From positions 282,222,715 through 282,286,714 of the forward strand of contig NC_061510.1 in the NCBI RefSeq assembly GCF_022539505.1: a stretch of DNA of 64,000 nucleotides, given 5' to 3'. Position 1 is the first letter of the stretch, and the number at the start of each line of letters is the position of its first letter. This DNA is from Lolium rigidum (taxonomy: Eukaryota > Streptophyta > Magnoliopsida > Poales > Poaceae). The translations under genes were made by a program, and so were the position numbers. This document shows, piece after piece, positions 20,407-32,140 of the stretch. A model generated the notes under the pieces. The model did not search any database, was not told the DNA's origin, and saw nothing but the letters and a program-made list of their open reading frames with translations.

Positions 20407-21828
20407 TGTAACATCCCAAGTTTCAACAATAATAAAATCAAGAGAGAGTTTCGATTACTCAAAATTTGCAACAAACAAAAACTTTCATATAGTGCCACAT
20501 ATAGTTTCATGCTTTTGAGTGATTTTCTTTTGTGCAATTGCCATGATGAGTGTTAGTATGATTATCAATTGCTATTTGAACTCTAACAAAGATGATCAAA
20601 CCCTAGTTTGAGAAGAAATGAAGAAAATGGGAAAAACTCATATTTCACTTACATACACAATATGCCAAATTGCAAATCTTCACCCTAGGCCATAATTGCT
20701 TGCCCTCTTGCTTGTAAAATACTTTAATATGATAAACTAACACAATTGCATCCTTGGATCAAGAATCAAACACAAGGAAATCAAAATTTCTTCATACATA
20801 TGATAATGGTCATATGGCCCAAAAATATTTTCTTCACTACTTTACCCCTCTGGTTCTCTCAACTCTTAAACTAAACTTAGTCAACCAATGCCATGTCATC
20901 CAAGACCATGTCAAAGTCTACAACTTTCATGTTGACCATCAGGGTTAAAGTTGACCAGGTTGACCAGTAGGAAGTTGACAAGAGGAGACTTTGAATCAAT
21001 ATGAAGATGACCTCCAATTTGAAAATCTGCAATTCTTTTCCAAATTGAACCCCACCACCACCAAACTAACCTATAATTAATATGTATGAGTTCCACCAAA
21101 AAGAATTTCAAATTTCAAATTTAAAGTCCATGCGGCCATTTGATCGAACACTTGGCAGGCAGAATTTCTGAATTGTAACACATCCCTTTGTCCATCGGTC
21201 CTTAGCCTAAACCCCTTTCTACTCTTGATCATTGTTGCTCTCTGAGCCTCCCTGCATCAAACCCTGTACTTGCCCCGTCGTTTAAAGTGGAGAAGAACCC
21301 TAATTTATGCCATGTCATGCACACCCGGCCACTTTTGGGCATCCCTCTATCTAGCCTCCCTCTCAACTCTTCTCCTTGTCCTGTAGCATCTCTGCAACTC
21401 AAGGATCACGCCAGTACCTTGCACTCGATCGCCAACACACGCCATTGGCCAGAACGCCCGCGTCCAAAACCCTGCCAAAGCATGTCAGCCAACGCGGTGA
21501 GCGCGCTCTGGACGCGCCAGTACGTCGCGCGCTCGAGCGATGCCGTCCTCCTCCTGCATCCCTACCACTGCGTCGAGCATCTACTGCATGCCCTCTACCA
21601 TCTAGCCACACTCGAACGACTGCGGATGCCTCGTCACCGTCGTCCTCGCCGGTGAAGTACCGCGGGTACTGCCGCACTCATCGCACGCGCCCGAGCCATC
21701 CTTTCACCCTTTCTCTGCGCTAGCTAGTCCTGGAGCATCGCTAGAACGCCTCCTACAAGATGCTGTCCTCGCCTTGCCCTTTCGATCGCCGGAGAGGCCA
21801 CGCCATCGACGCGCCCTTGCAGCACCCC

Positions 21829-21928
21829 NNNNNNNNNNNNNNNNNNNNNNNNNNNNNNNNNNNNNNNNNNNNNNNNNNNNNNNNNNNNNNNNNNNNNNNN
21901 NNNNNNNNNNNNNNNNNNNNNNNNNNNN
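21829..21928. other. Assembly gap (100 N)
   Basis: Exactly 100 N, the conventional placeholder for a gap of unknown size. The real length of the surrounding LTR-like block is therefore uncertain. Confidence 0.97.
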
Positions 21929-22986
21929 CAAGTATCACTTTGGATTATAAGTAGAACCCTGCCATACCTCATGCCTATTTTATAATTCAAATAGTGAAGC
22001 ATCACTAAAGAAGAGTATGTAAAACCCTAAACCTTTCACATAGGATCCACTTCACATAAAATGATAGGACCTAATTTGTGTATCATGAATTAACCAATAA
22101 TGAGCTTAGGAATTAGTCCATGTAATTCAAGCTAGAAATTGCTAAGCAAGATCATTAAACCTAGAGTTTATCCAACCATATGCTTAAACCCTAAGAACTA
22201 TCATACACATAAAATCATGAACCAATCCCATTTCCTTTACCATTTGTTAAACCCTAACCATAATTAATTTATATGTGAATAATCAATATGGTTAAGCACT
22301 TGCAAAATATAAATGTTCACCATTCACATGTTCTCAATTCCACAGGTTGATTCCTAAATTAAATAAGAATTGAGATGAACCCTAAAATAATATCTATTTG
22401 AATATTAACTTGTGCTTTATAAGAACTAAAGTTAATCAATTATAAATGGTTGTTTAAAAGCAAAACAATACAGTGAGTAACAGTATCAAATTGTTGTGAT
22501 ATTTAAATCATTTAGGACCTGCAAAAACAAACAGAAATCAGTTTGAATTCAAATATCAAATTCAAACCAGAAAATAAAAACAGAAAATAGAAAAGAGAAT
22601 AAGAGAGAGAGGGGCTTACCTGGCTTACCACCGTGGACCTCAGCAGCCCAGCAACAACCCCGGAGAAAGCCCAAACGCCAGCCCAGCCCATAAACGAAAC
22701 AGCCCAGATACCGTTTCGGCTTGCTTCAAAATTCGTGCGAGGCAAGCCATCGTCTTCTTCTTCTTCCCCGGCGACGACAGCGCAGAGGTGAAGCCTCGGC
22801 CACGTCCTCGATGTCGATAAGAACAGCCCGGACCTCGTCAGACGTACCAGACCTCGACCGCATGACTTTGGAATCCGTTGCCAGTAGGATTATCAAGATT
22901 CCCGCCCAGAAACCCTAACTAGAACATCGCCGCATCCTGGACGCTCACCGCCAAGCATCACCGTCGAACCAGACCGTGCTTGGAGC

Positions 22987-22995
22987 TATAAATAG
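22987..22995 (+). promoter_or_regulatory. TATA box of the giant LTR
   Basis: TATAAATAG within GAGCTATAAATAGGTCGG, followed by a C/T-rich leader (CCCATCCTTATCCTCCCTCG). This is the usual look of the U3/R boundary of a plant LTR. Confidence 0.55.
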
Positions 22996-25900
22996 GTCGG
23001 AGAGATCGCCACGGCTCGAGAAACCCTAGGCTCCCATCCTTATCCTCCCTCGTTTCCTAATTCTTCCTCTAGCTGCAAGTCTCTGTCGCCGGCGACCTCC
23101 ATGGCACCGTCGATTGAGAGCATCCCGGAGTCCGTGCAGTGGCTCGTTGGAAGCGCCAGGCCGCGTAGAGCATCCTGGAGGAGCAGAGCGTCAAGGGGAG
23201 CTCGGGATCAATCCAATTTCGCCGTTCCCTTTCTCAGTACATCGTCGGCAATGGTCAAATCAAGCTCAACTCCAGCAGTCATCGTCGTCGCCGACCACAC
23301 CTTGAGCTTCACGGTGAGATTCCGCATCTTTAGAGCCCACTTTCGTTTCCTGGCATCAACCGTAGCCGTATTTCGATATCTCGCCGGAGTTCATGGCCGC
23401 GGTAGTCCTCGTCGGAGCTAGCTCCGGTGGTCATTTCGGAAAGGCATCATCACCATCGAGTTTAGAATGTCGAGGAGGTCCAGAAAAACCTATTGGAGCG
23501 TCTCGGGGAACCCTAAATCGGCGGCTCCACCGTGCCCTGGCCGCCGGCGGTTAAACGCCGGTGCGGTCAACAGCCCAGTCCACTTTGACCAGTCATTGCC
23601 TGCGTGGCATCCGACGTGGAGACAAGCCCCACTCGTCAGTCACAGTAGTTAGGCAGTGAACCGGTATCTTTAGCATTTTCGTTTGATTTTAAAAACCAGT
23701 AAATAGATGAAACTTTGCAAAAATCATAGAAATTTCATTTCAACTCAGAAAAATATGAATAATATATCAAAATGCTCACAAAAATAAACTCTATTCAAAT
23801 AAAATATATAAAAAAATGTGTGTCAAAATAAAAATTCACTTATTTTTAATTTTGTTAATTAGGCCTTTTCAATTATTTAAAATACAAATTGAATTCAATA
23901 ATTAGTGAAGTTTAAAAATTAAATTTTAACTATTCAGTAACTAAGTAAAATGTTAAGATTAATTTTATCTATCATGTTTGCATTAACTTAATTATTCGTG
24001 GTAATTCATAAACTCTAATTTGCAAATTACCATTTACCATTTTCTTTAAATAGTAATAACTCAAGAAAATATTAAAAGCCAATATTATTTTGGTAAATCC
24101 AAAACTTATTTACTTAAACATCTTTAGTGAACAAGTTAATTATTTTAAACCCTAATAACAATTATTAAACCCTGATTCTTAATTAAACCAAAATAGGAGT
24201 TACCCTAATTATTAATTCTTGTTGAAAATTAATAAAATGTCAAACCATTTCTAATTTTGATTCAAAGTAATTAGTAACCACAACTCTATTATTAATCATC
24301 ATTTTAGGAGTTGTACCATAATTTAGAAGCCCTAGTTTCAATTTAGTAGGACTTTGATCCCATTATTTCATGTGTTCATCCATAGTAGTTGCAAACCTAA
24401 AACCCTAAAGATTTAAGCCATGTGATCATAGCCACTTCAAATTTACTTATAGAACCTTGATAAGTAACCAATGAATGCATGCTTATGATCCACTAGCATA
24501 AACTAAGCCACATGGCAATTATCATTTCATGTTCCTATTCTTAATTAAAACCTACTTGATTCACTAGTATCACCTAGATATAAACCCTAACTTGTTAATT
24601 GAATTAGTACCATTGATCATCAATCCTATATACCATACCATTAGGATCAACCTCAACCATCATAATTTAGTAGAACCATAATTATGAACCCTAGTTACAA
24701 CCTTGTGTAGCAAATCACATCACCTGCTCCTATCCAACTAAACCCTACTTAGAAAATGATAAGTCACTTAGCTTAGAAACCATTAGAGACTATTTAGTAA
24801 AGCAATTGTGAAACCATAGTAACCCCTAATAGCTAATTTATAGAACCATCTTAAATAACCATCCTGTGATATGATGTATATGGGAAACCATAGTAAAAAC
24901 CTTACCAATACTTGCTATACAGAAACCCATTCTATTTAAGAACCCAACTAGTGTCTATTAGTATAACTAAATGAACTGCATAGTAAACCCTAGAGTTACA
25001 TAGCTCCTATGTATAGTAGTTCATATTCTTATTTAACCTGTTCTTCAAAAGTTATTCTTTTGAAGTACAAATGTCAAACCAACTATAGAAGCCATAGTTC
25101 TTCTTTGAAATACTCATTATTTCTTAACTAACATGTTCTTCAAAAGTTATTCTTTTGAAGTATAGTATAAGTAATCATCAACCATGTTCTGTAGAACTTA
25201 AAATTAACAACTGTTCTTTACATATTGTTCCACCACTATTCTTTATGTGTGTACTTTTTATGATGTCTTATATCACTTGATTATAATGCTAATATAACCA
25301 AACCCTAATAAGAACCTTGTTTGAGAACCATTCTACAAGTGCAACCAACCCTAAAGAAATCTTTACAACTCATACATCCTTAATCATCGAGGTTAGATTA
25401 CGCTCGGGACGATTGCATCTCATACTATGCATTATAGCATCTTTGCTAGTTCTTTAAACATTGTCCTTACCAGACGATGATGGTATTTCAGCATTTGGAG
25501 TTATCACGTATCGAAGCTTTTGCCTGCATAATCTTGCGGTCAAGAAAGGCAAGTTCATCGCTTGCTCATGTCATTTGATTATTTGTATCAAATTATATGC
25601 AAAGTACTATACTTATCACTCATGCATTGAAAAGCAAAGTATTATTTTACAATTATGAATATGACTATGTGGTGGGCAATGGAACCATGGTATGTGTTGA
25701 TATGGTGGAGGTTCCATTGCATGGGTTATATCACCCTAGGATTAATTACCAATGCCGTCCGAGTGATTCTAGCGCCATACATATCGCGTTATCCATAAGA
25801 TCTATAATGGCTCTGGGAAGTCAGCTGTATCTTTTCCCTTCGCACGCCAACGGATCGGAGAGCCGGTGGGGTGCCGGAGGCACCGCCGCAATAGGTTGGG

Positions 25901-27243
25901 AAATCCTTTTAAATCCTCATCCATTAGTGATGATAAGCTCTACGATCTATGATGGATTGTCCGGAGTACACCATGAGTAAAGCCGTATTATCTGGGGAAG
26001 TCTACCGGAGGTGTACGGTTGGACAAAAGGGTGGGTTTGCGGTGGTCGCGGAGAAGGCGAGTGATTGGCTTGGATCTTATACTCGGGCCTCACACCAAAG
26101 GAAGTGTGGACGAGCCGAGGACATACTCTCAGCCTGGCAACATGGTTAAGATCTCTTGTGGGGTAAAGTAACGCACCTCTGCAGAGGGTATCAAGAATTG
26201 TGATCTGCCACTCCCTCGTTCGGGAAGGGAATTGCGAACGCGGCAGAAAGGAACTCCACGAAGTTCTAGTCAACCCGTGAAGACCGATGGGCATAGTTTT
26301 CGGAATAAAATAAACCTTTTGAAGAAATGATTACAAAAACTTGCATTGGCCTATGACTTTCTGGTCTATGGCTGTAGCTAGTGCATGATACACATATTTC
26401 CTAATATGAACTTGCTGAGTACGCTCGTACTCATTCTATCTCGTTTGAACCCCCTTCTTAGATCAAGGCACCGAAGGAGAAACTACCGTGGAACTCAAAG
26501 ACAAAGGAGTCAACTGCAACAAGATGAAGAATCCAATCAAAGAAGTCAATGGAGTCAACTTCTGCATCAGCTATAATGGAAACCTAGACTAGTAATAGAA
26601 GGGAACCTTTCCCTAATCCTAGCACCTAAGTAGCTAGAATTCTATAGCAAGCCAAGTAGCTCTTAAACTTGAGTTAGCAATAAAATAGACTACGAGTCGT
26701 TCTTCTGGAGATTTATTTGAAGTTTTACCTCACTGTAAAGTAAGAGGTTGTGTGGATCTTATGTAAACAGTTCGTGTGTACTTCTATAGACATACCTTGG
26801 ACTCGCATATGTTTCTGTTGTACCACTCTGAGAGATGTAATATGAGTGGAATGGTGTTTCACTTGTGTTATGTCAACGACTTGTGTACTACACCATGCAG
26901 TGGTACGCTGGGTCACCGCAACCAGGTCGGCGCCCTCTAGGACCCGGTCTGCGCGGTTGAGTGGTTGTAGTAGTGATTGGTGTATTATCGATCTATGTAT
27001 GCATGTAACTGCACTATCTGCTTTCAGCACTATATTATCGATACTTAGTTAAGAACTATATATGTATTGAGCATTATCCTTAATTAGTACCTATATATAT
27101 ATGTATAACTCTAATATTTTGATCATGTATTGAGCATTATTCTTAATTACTTGTAAGTCTTTGCGTAAACTTGTAAGTCTTTGCGTAATCTAGCTTCGTT
27201 GTGTTTATAGCATTAGAATAACTTTTAAGTCTTTGCGTAAACT

Positions 27244-30200
27244 ATGGAAAGAGACCTAGAACAAGAATACCTCGTCGAGGAGATTATCCGTGATGATGAC
27301 GATATCACCTCTCTTTACCTAAACCAATCCGAAGAGGGAGACGAGCGAACCCGAGGAGACGGCTCCGATGAGGAAGATGAGCAAGACCACCGTGGAGACG
27401 GCTCCGGTGAGGGAGAAGGTGACGACTGCGAGGGAGAAGCTCACCACGCCGAGGTGTATATATATTAATTAACCAATCCTACAGATATGTGCATATACAT
27501 ATATTAACGTTGTTTCTTCTTTTAGACCTCCCAATCAACACACTCTACTGGCAGAACTAAACGAGGCGCGGCCAGAAAGATGGAAGAGCATGAAAGGTGC
27601 ACCATCACGGAAATCGCTATAGACGGCGAACCGATTTCTCCCAAGCATCACGCAAAAAAGTTTGTAAGTCAATGCGGAGTTATTGTTAGGGACACCATCC
27701 CGATCACCACTCAAGAATGGAAGAAACCTGCAAAGGCGGACGAAGGAGTTACTTACGTCGATACGAGATCCAAAAATCTGATGTTTAGGAAACTCATGGT
27801 AAATTTCACATTTCCGGAGCCGACCGACTCGATAGTGATAATAAAAGGCCGGACTCCGAGGATCCCGAGCTGAATAGCATACAACGAAGAGTCAAGAAGT
27901 GGGCTCTTAAGAAGATGGCAACGCAGCTCAACGACTACAAGAAGAAATTGGACAACTCCTTTGTCAAGAAAAAGAAGACTCCGCATTTCAAGGGCCCCTA
28001 TGAGAAGATAAAAGACCACCGGGAGGCATTTGTGAAGTACAAGACATCGGAGAGGGCAAAGACAAGGTCGACACCAACAAGAAAAATGCCGCTAATAAGA
28101 TGTACTTCCATACCATGGGCCGAGGAGGCTACAAGGTCGGCGTACCTAAGTGGGAGAAATGGGAGAATGACCTAATTAAGAACGGGATCCAGCCGGAGGT
28201 ACGTAAATGGAACCAACGGTCAAGGGATTGGTTTTACGCGCATGGGGGCACGTTGGACGCACAAGGGTTCTCGCATATATACACAAAGACATCGGGAAAA
28301 CCCACTTCCCATCGAAGCCTTTAGAAATGCTGCAAAGGAAGTTGAAGAGGGGAAGTTCCGTCCCGAAAGAGAGAAGGACCAGCTCACACACGCCCTTGGG
28401 AATCCTGAACACCCAGGACGAACACGAACCGTACCAGGTGGCAAGCCGTGGTGTATTGGGTTTCCTGCAGAAATGAAGAAATATCCCGATAGAAGCCGTC
28501 AGAGGCAAAAGGATGTGGTTCAAGAACGCGTTGCTAAGCTAGAGGAGCAAGTGAGGATGATAATGTCAGGCTCAGTCACAGTCACCCAACCTCAACCTAA
28601 TCCGCGGATAGAATAAGTTGCATTCGATGCTACCGGCCAGGGATCTCAGCGAAAGAGCAGCGTGGCTTCCACGGAGCTGCCTGGTGATGATGCGGATGTG
28701 GATCCGCGCATGGCTCCTCCCTCCCCGTGGATCCGCAGATGCCTTCTCGATCTCTACCCCGTGGACTTTATCACAGTAGTCGACACCTTGTGATCTACAT
28801 TTCCAAACGATGGGCTACTTAACGCTCAAGGCGGCGATCGGCTATGTCTTACCGCCGGTACTCGATCAAAGATATCACTTCAAGCCGGTTCCACCCGGAT
28901 ACGCCGTTGCCGGGGTGGATCAAGTTATGGATGGGTATGGGCCATCGAGGCTTAACCACCCCGCCGGTGAAGGAGATTTGCTAGAGCTGGGAGAGGCCAA
29001 GAACACTACAGTTCTATGGCGAAAGGAATTCATTGTGATTCCGGGTTGGAAGGCGCCAACAAGGTCTCCACCGAGCCAGCATTATCCACCGATGCAGCCG
29101 TCTCCAGTGCGTGAGCCTTCCCCGCCGACGCGTGAGCCTTCCCCGCCGGCGCGTGAGCCATCTCCGCCGCCGCGTGAGCCTTCCCCGCCGGCGCGTGAGC
29201 CATCTCCGCCGCCGCGTGAGCCTTCTCCGCCGCCCAAGTATAAGAGGAAAATTAGGCGGACCGCTACGACACAGCCTGAGTCGTAACAAATCACCGAGAC
29301 GCAAACAAGAGCCCCTCCCAAGAGTGCCTAAGGTTGCTCCCAAGAGACCTTATGACTATACAGCTTGAGGAAAATGCCAAGATCGTAGCCGAACAGAGAC
29401 AAGCAACAAATGTTGAAACCGAAAAAGCCCCAGCTTGAGCCGAGCCAGCTATATCTCCGGAAAAGAAGTTGAAACCGCCGAAGAACCTTCATCAACCTGA
29501 GCCAAGTCTTTCATCGAACTATGACCGGTCTATTCGCAAGTCAAATGTGTTAGCAAGAGAGCGGTGGGAAAAAGTAAGGTAGATGGGAAACCAGCTCCCC
29601 AGCTTGGAGCTCGGAAAAACTCGTGCCCCCGCTCCAAGTGTATCCCGATGTCCTAGCGTGCCTTGATCCAACGATGGTAAAACTATACAAAGATGAGGCA
29701 GATGCGGCCGGTATGAGTATTCCCGAGTACTTAAGCCGCATCGAATTCATGGACACGGACGATGTCCAATTAGCATACCATTACACATACGGGGAACCTC
29801 TTGTCGTAGCTGCGGAGTTGCCTAATCTATCAACACAGCTCGCGAAGACTACATAATTGGTACTTGGATGCATGTAAGGACGGCCGAACCGGATCATGGT
29901 GGCAATAAGAGATGAGCACTACGGGCGAACCGACGTGATGAACATCGAATTTTGTGAATTATTTCAGTTATTCAACCAAGACGCCTCGACAAATCTCTCG
30001 CTGAGTGCATACCGTCCGTAAGTATTATTTATGTAATTAAGTCTCTACCGCGGCTCGTCCATTATTGCATGCATATAACCATACTCTCACCGTATTATGC
30101 AGAATGAAGATTCGCGAATACCGCAAGGGGCAATCTATGATCTTGGGTTCGTTGACCCATATACCGTGAATGGGTATACCGTCGACAACTCTCCCAAGGA

Positions 30201-31006
30201 CACGGAGAATAACTTGGTACATGTCTTAAGGAAAAACTCATACAAAAGGGCAATACTATTTCCTTACAACTTCGCGTGAGTGTTACTCTCTTCACACATT
30301 AAATCTTTTTCGCTTACTCCATGTGTTAAGTGTAATTGATGAGTTATGCATATATATATGTGTGTGTCCGCAGGTTTCACTATATCCTGCTAGTCATTGA
30401 ACCCGACACCAGGATAGTAGAAGTCATGGACTCGAAGAGTAAACCCCTTGAGGCGTGGGGGACATGGATGATATCCTCCACAAGGCTTGGAAACGGTTCA
30501 CCAACAAAGCTCCGGGTTTAAAGAATAAAGAACTTCGAATAAAACATGTACCGGTAAGTACTAATGGCTAGGTCGCGCATCTCTTTGATTCTAGTTTCAA
30601 TACAATTATTATCATCCTTGATTATATATATATTATTTTGATTGAACTTTGTTCTCGTAAAGTGCTTGAGGCAAGAGGACGGGAATAATTTATGCGGGTT
30701 CTACGTTTGCGAGTTCATCCGCCAGAATACCCACCATGTGAGGGACATTTTGGAACAACTTGATGTAAGTAATTAAACAACATTCATGGCTTTATTTTAT
30801 CACCTTGTGTTTCATTCACATACACACACATATATATACTGACCATCGTACCTTCTTCAAATTATTAGATCCAACGGTTGCGGGACGGTCTTCTAGCAAC
30901 AGAGCGTGTACGAGCAATTCAAGAAGAACTGGCGGGGTTCTTACTTGAGCAAGTCATAGCTCCAGACGGAGAACACTATGTGGACAACCGCCAATATCAA
31001 AGTTGA
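27244..31006 (+). pseudogene. Second copy of the Transposase_24-like/Ulp1-like CACTA gene
   Basis: Starts MERDLEQEYLVEEIIRDDDD, acidic as in the first copy. An intron at ~27454-27525 (GT...TTTTAG) is conserved. FVSQCGVIVRDTIPITTQEW, YEKIKDHREAFVKYKTSERA and a late RTVPGGKPWCIGFPAEMKK mark the accessory transposase region. A proline-rich linker is built of tandem EPSPPxRE units (29106-29240). The protease part keeps FHYILLVIE, VMDSK and CLRQEDGNNLCGFYVC, i.e. His, Asp, Gln and Cys. It closes QEELAGFLLEQVIAPDGEHY and a TGA at 31004. Several frameshifts break it. Confidence 0.78.
29106..29240. repeat. Tandem repeat in the proline-rich linker
   Basis: About five copies of a 24-base pattern giving EPSPPxRE (CGTGAGCC(T/A)TC(T/C)CCGCC). 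The first element has a shorter, more irregular version at 12240-12330. Confidence 0.8.
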
Positions 31007-31130
31007 TGTGGACATATATATATGCATGAACGTGTGTCACTTTGATCGATATATGTAATATAATAGTTTCCTATATATATATTTGAATTGTTTGCATTAA
31101 TATTATACCGTGTTTCGAATGGAGGCAGAG

Positions 31131-31441
31131 TCTGCCGCGGCAGCGTTTTAGTGAAAATTCCTGCCGCGGCAGAGTCTACCGCGGCAGGGAATGGCACCAA
31201 AACTCTGCCGCGGCACAACCCTTTTGCACCGGTTCGTATTACGAACCGATGCAAAAGGTCACCCGCCGGACTCTCCACAGACGGCCACGTGGTGCCCCCT
31301 TTAGCACCGGTTTGTAACCGAACCGGTGCAAAAAGGGGGGGGGGGGGGGGGGGCCTTTTGCACCGGATGGTTTGCACCGGTTGGCCATCCGGTGCATATG
31401 GGCCTTTTGAACCGGTGCAAAAGAGCAGTTTTCCACTAGTG
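31131..31441. repeat. CCGCGG palindromes and 3' subterminal repeats of the second CACTA element
   Basis: CCGCGG-centred sites at 31131-31143, 31161-31174, 31176-31189 and 31203-31216, the last two with one-base changes. Then CCTTTTGCACCGG-type inverted repeats (31219-31260, 31303-31330, 31362-31425) and the terminal repeat. The spacer holds a run of more than 15 G. Confidence 0.85.
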
Positions 31442-32140
31442 ACCCTATCACGCAGAGATCAATCAAAACACCCACTAAAACCAAGATAAACTGCAGAGAG
31501 ACCGGAAGTGGGTCTCATTCCACTTTCTGTACGAAAACATGCTGGTAAAGTTTCTTTAAAAAGGAGAGCCGACAAGCTGTAAAGCAAAAAAAAAAAAAAA
31601 AAAAAAAAAAGAAAAACTAGCCTGGAGAAAAGAGATATCTTCGTGCTGGTAAATCTAGGTCTCAACAATCGGGTAGCATGCAACCCACATGACCGATCCC
31701 TTTTTTTTTTTGCGAAAGATGACCGATCCCTTTTCTGTTTTGCCTTCTAGAACGATTTCAATGGCTGAAAGTGCATAACAGCAGCAAAAAGTCTCCACTG
31801 GAAAGGCTCGAGCTGAACAAATGTGGTACAGTAGTTTTATGCTATTATCTCATCTGATCAGAACATTCGCACCCGCCTTGAATTACAAGCCTAGACGGAC
31901 TGAGGTAGAAGAAGCCAAGTTTTCCTTGCGCGCGAGAGGGTTTCAGATTTACAAAAATTGCTCCTCCTTGGAACAGAAGCCGTTCTGGCCTGCCATACGC
32001 GAATGAATATAACGGCTTATAGCTAGAATCCAAAGGAAAATCGACTGGATGCCTTGGTGCAAAACAACGATCCAATGTTACGCTCGTTACTGTGCATTGT
32101 CTGGGCGATTACGGCTGCTAGCATTGTCTGTTGTGCACGG
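31442..32140. repeat. Segmental duplication unit S1, left part
   Basis: Aligned by eye with 35800-36110/36360-36510 (S2) and 45515-45830 (S3). Shared blocks are AGAGATCAATCA, CACTAAAACC, TGCAGAGACCGG, GTAGCATGCAACCCACATGAC and CTGGGCGATTA. It contains a run of 25 A (31586-31610) absent from the other copies. No open frame is conserved between copies. Confidence 0.75.

Larger units (their letters stand above)
20407..26920. mobile_element. Probable giant solo LTR (non-coding LTR-retrotransposon block)
   Basis: Begins TGTAACATCCCAAG and ends near CACCGCA. It has no protein-coding domain in 6.5 kb. A TATA box (CTATAAATAGG) at 22985 is followed by a GC-rich leader, as in an LTR promoter. AATAAAATAG near 26680 could act as the poly(A) signal. 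The left boundary is supported by the paralogous empty site. No 5-bp target duplication was found: the left flank is the local duplication, the right flank is a truncated CACTA element. This fits recombination between LTRs of two elements with loss of the DNA between them. An alternative is a LARD-like element with incompletely visible structure. The 100-N gap lies inside. Confidence 0.5.
26921..31441 (+). mobile_element. Second CACTA element, left part missing
   Basis: From the left boundary on it matches the right half of the first CACTA element: CCCTCTAGGACCCGGTCTGC and the following sequence equal 10172 onward. It carries the same second gene, the CCGCGG palindromes, and subterminal repeats of the variant TTTTGCACCGGTTCGTATTACG. 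The right terminus inverted reads CACTAGTGGAAAACTGC at 31441. The left ~40 percent of a full element, including any transposase, is absent at the junction with the LTR-like block. Confidence 0.85.

Noticed and set aside
22700..23660. Possible small genes in the GC-rich part of the LTR-like block
   Set aside because: Short, Ser/Arg-rich frames after an LTR-like TATA box; no domain; best read as transcribed LTR leader.
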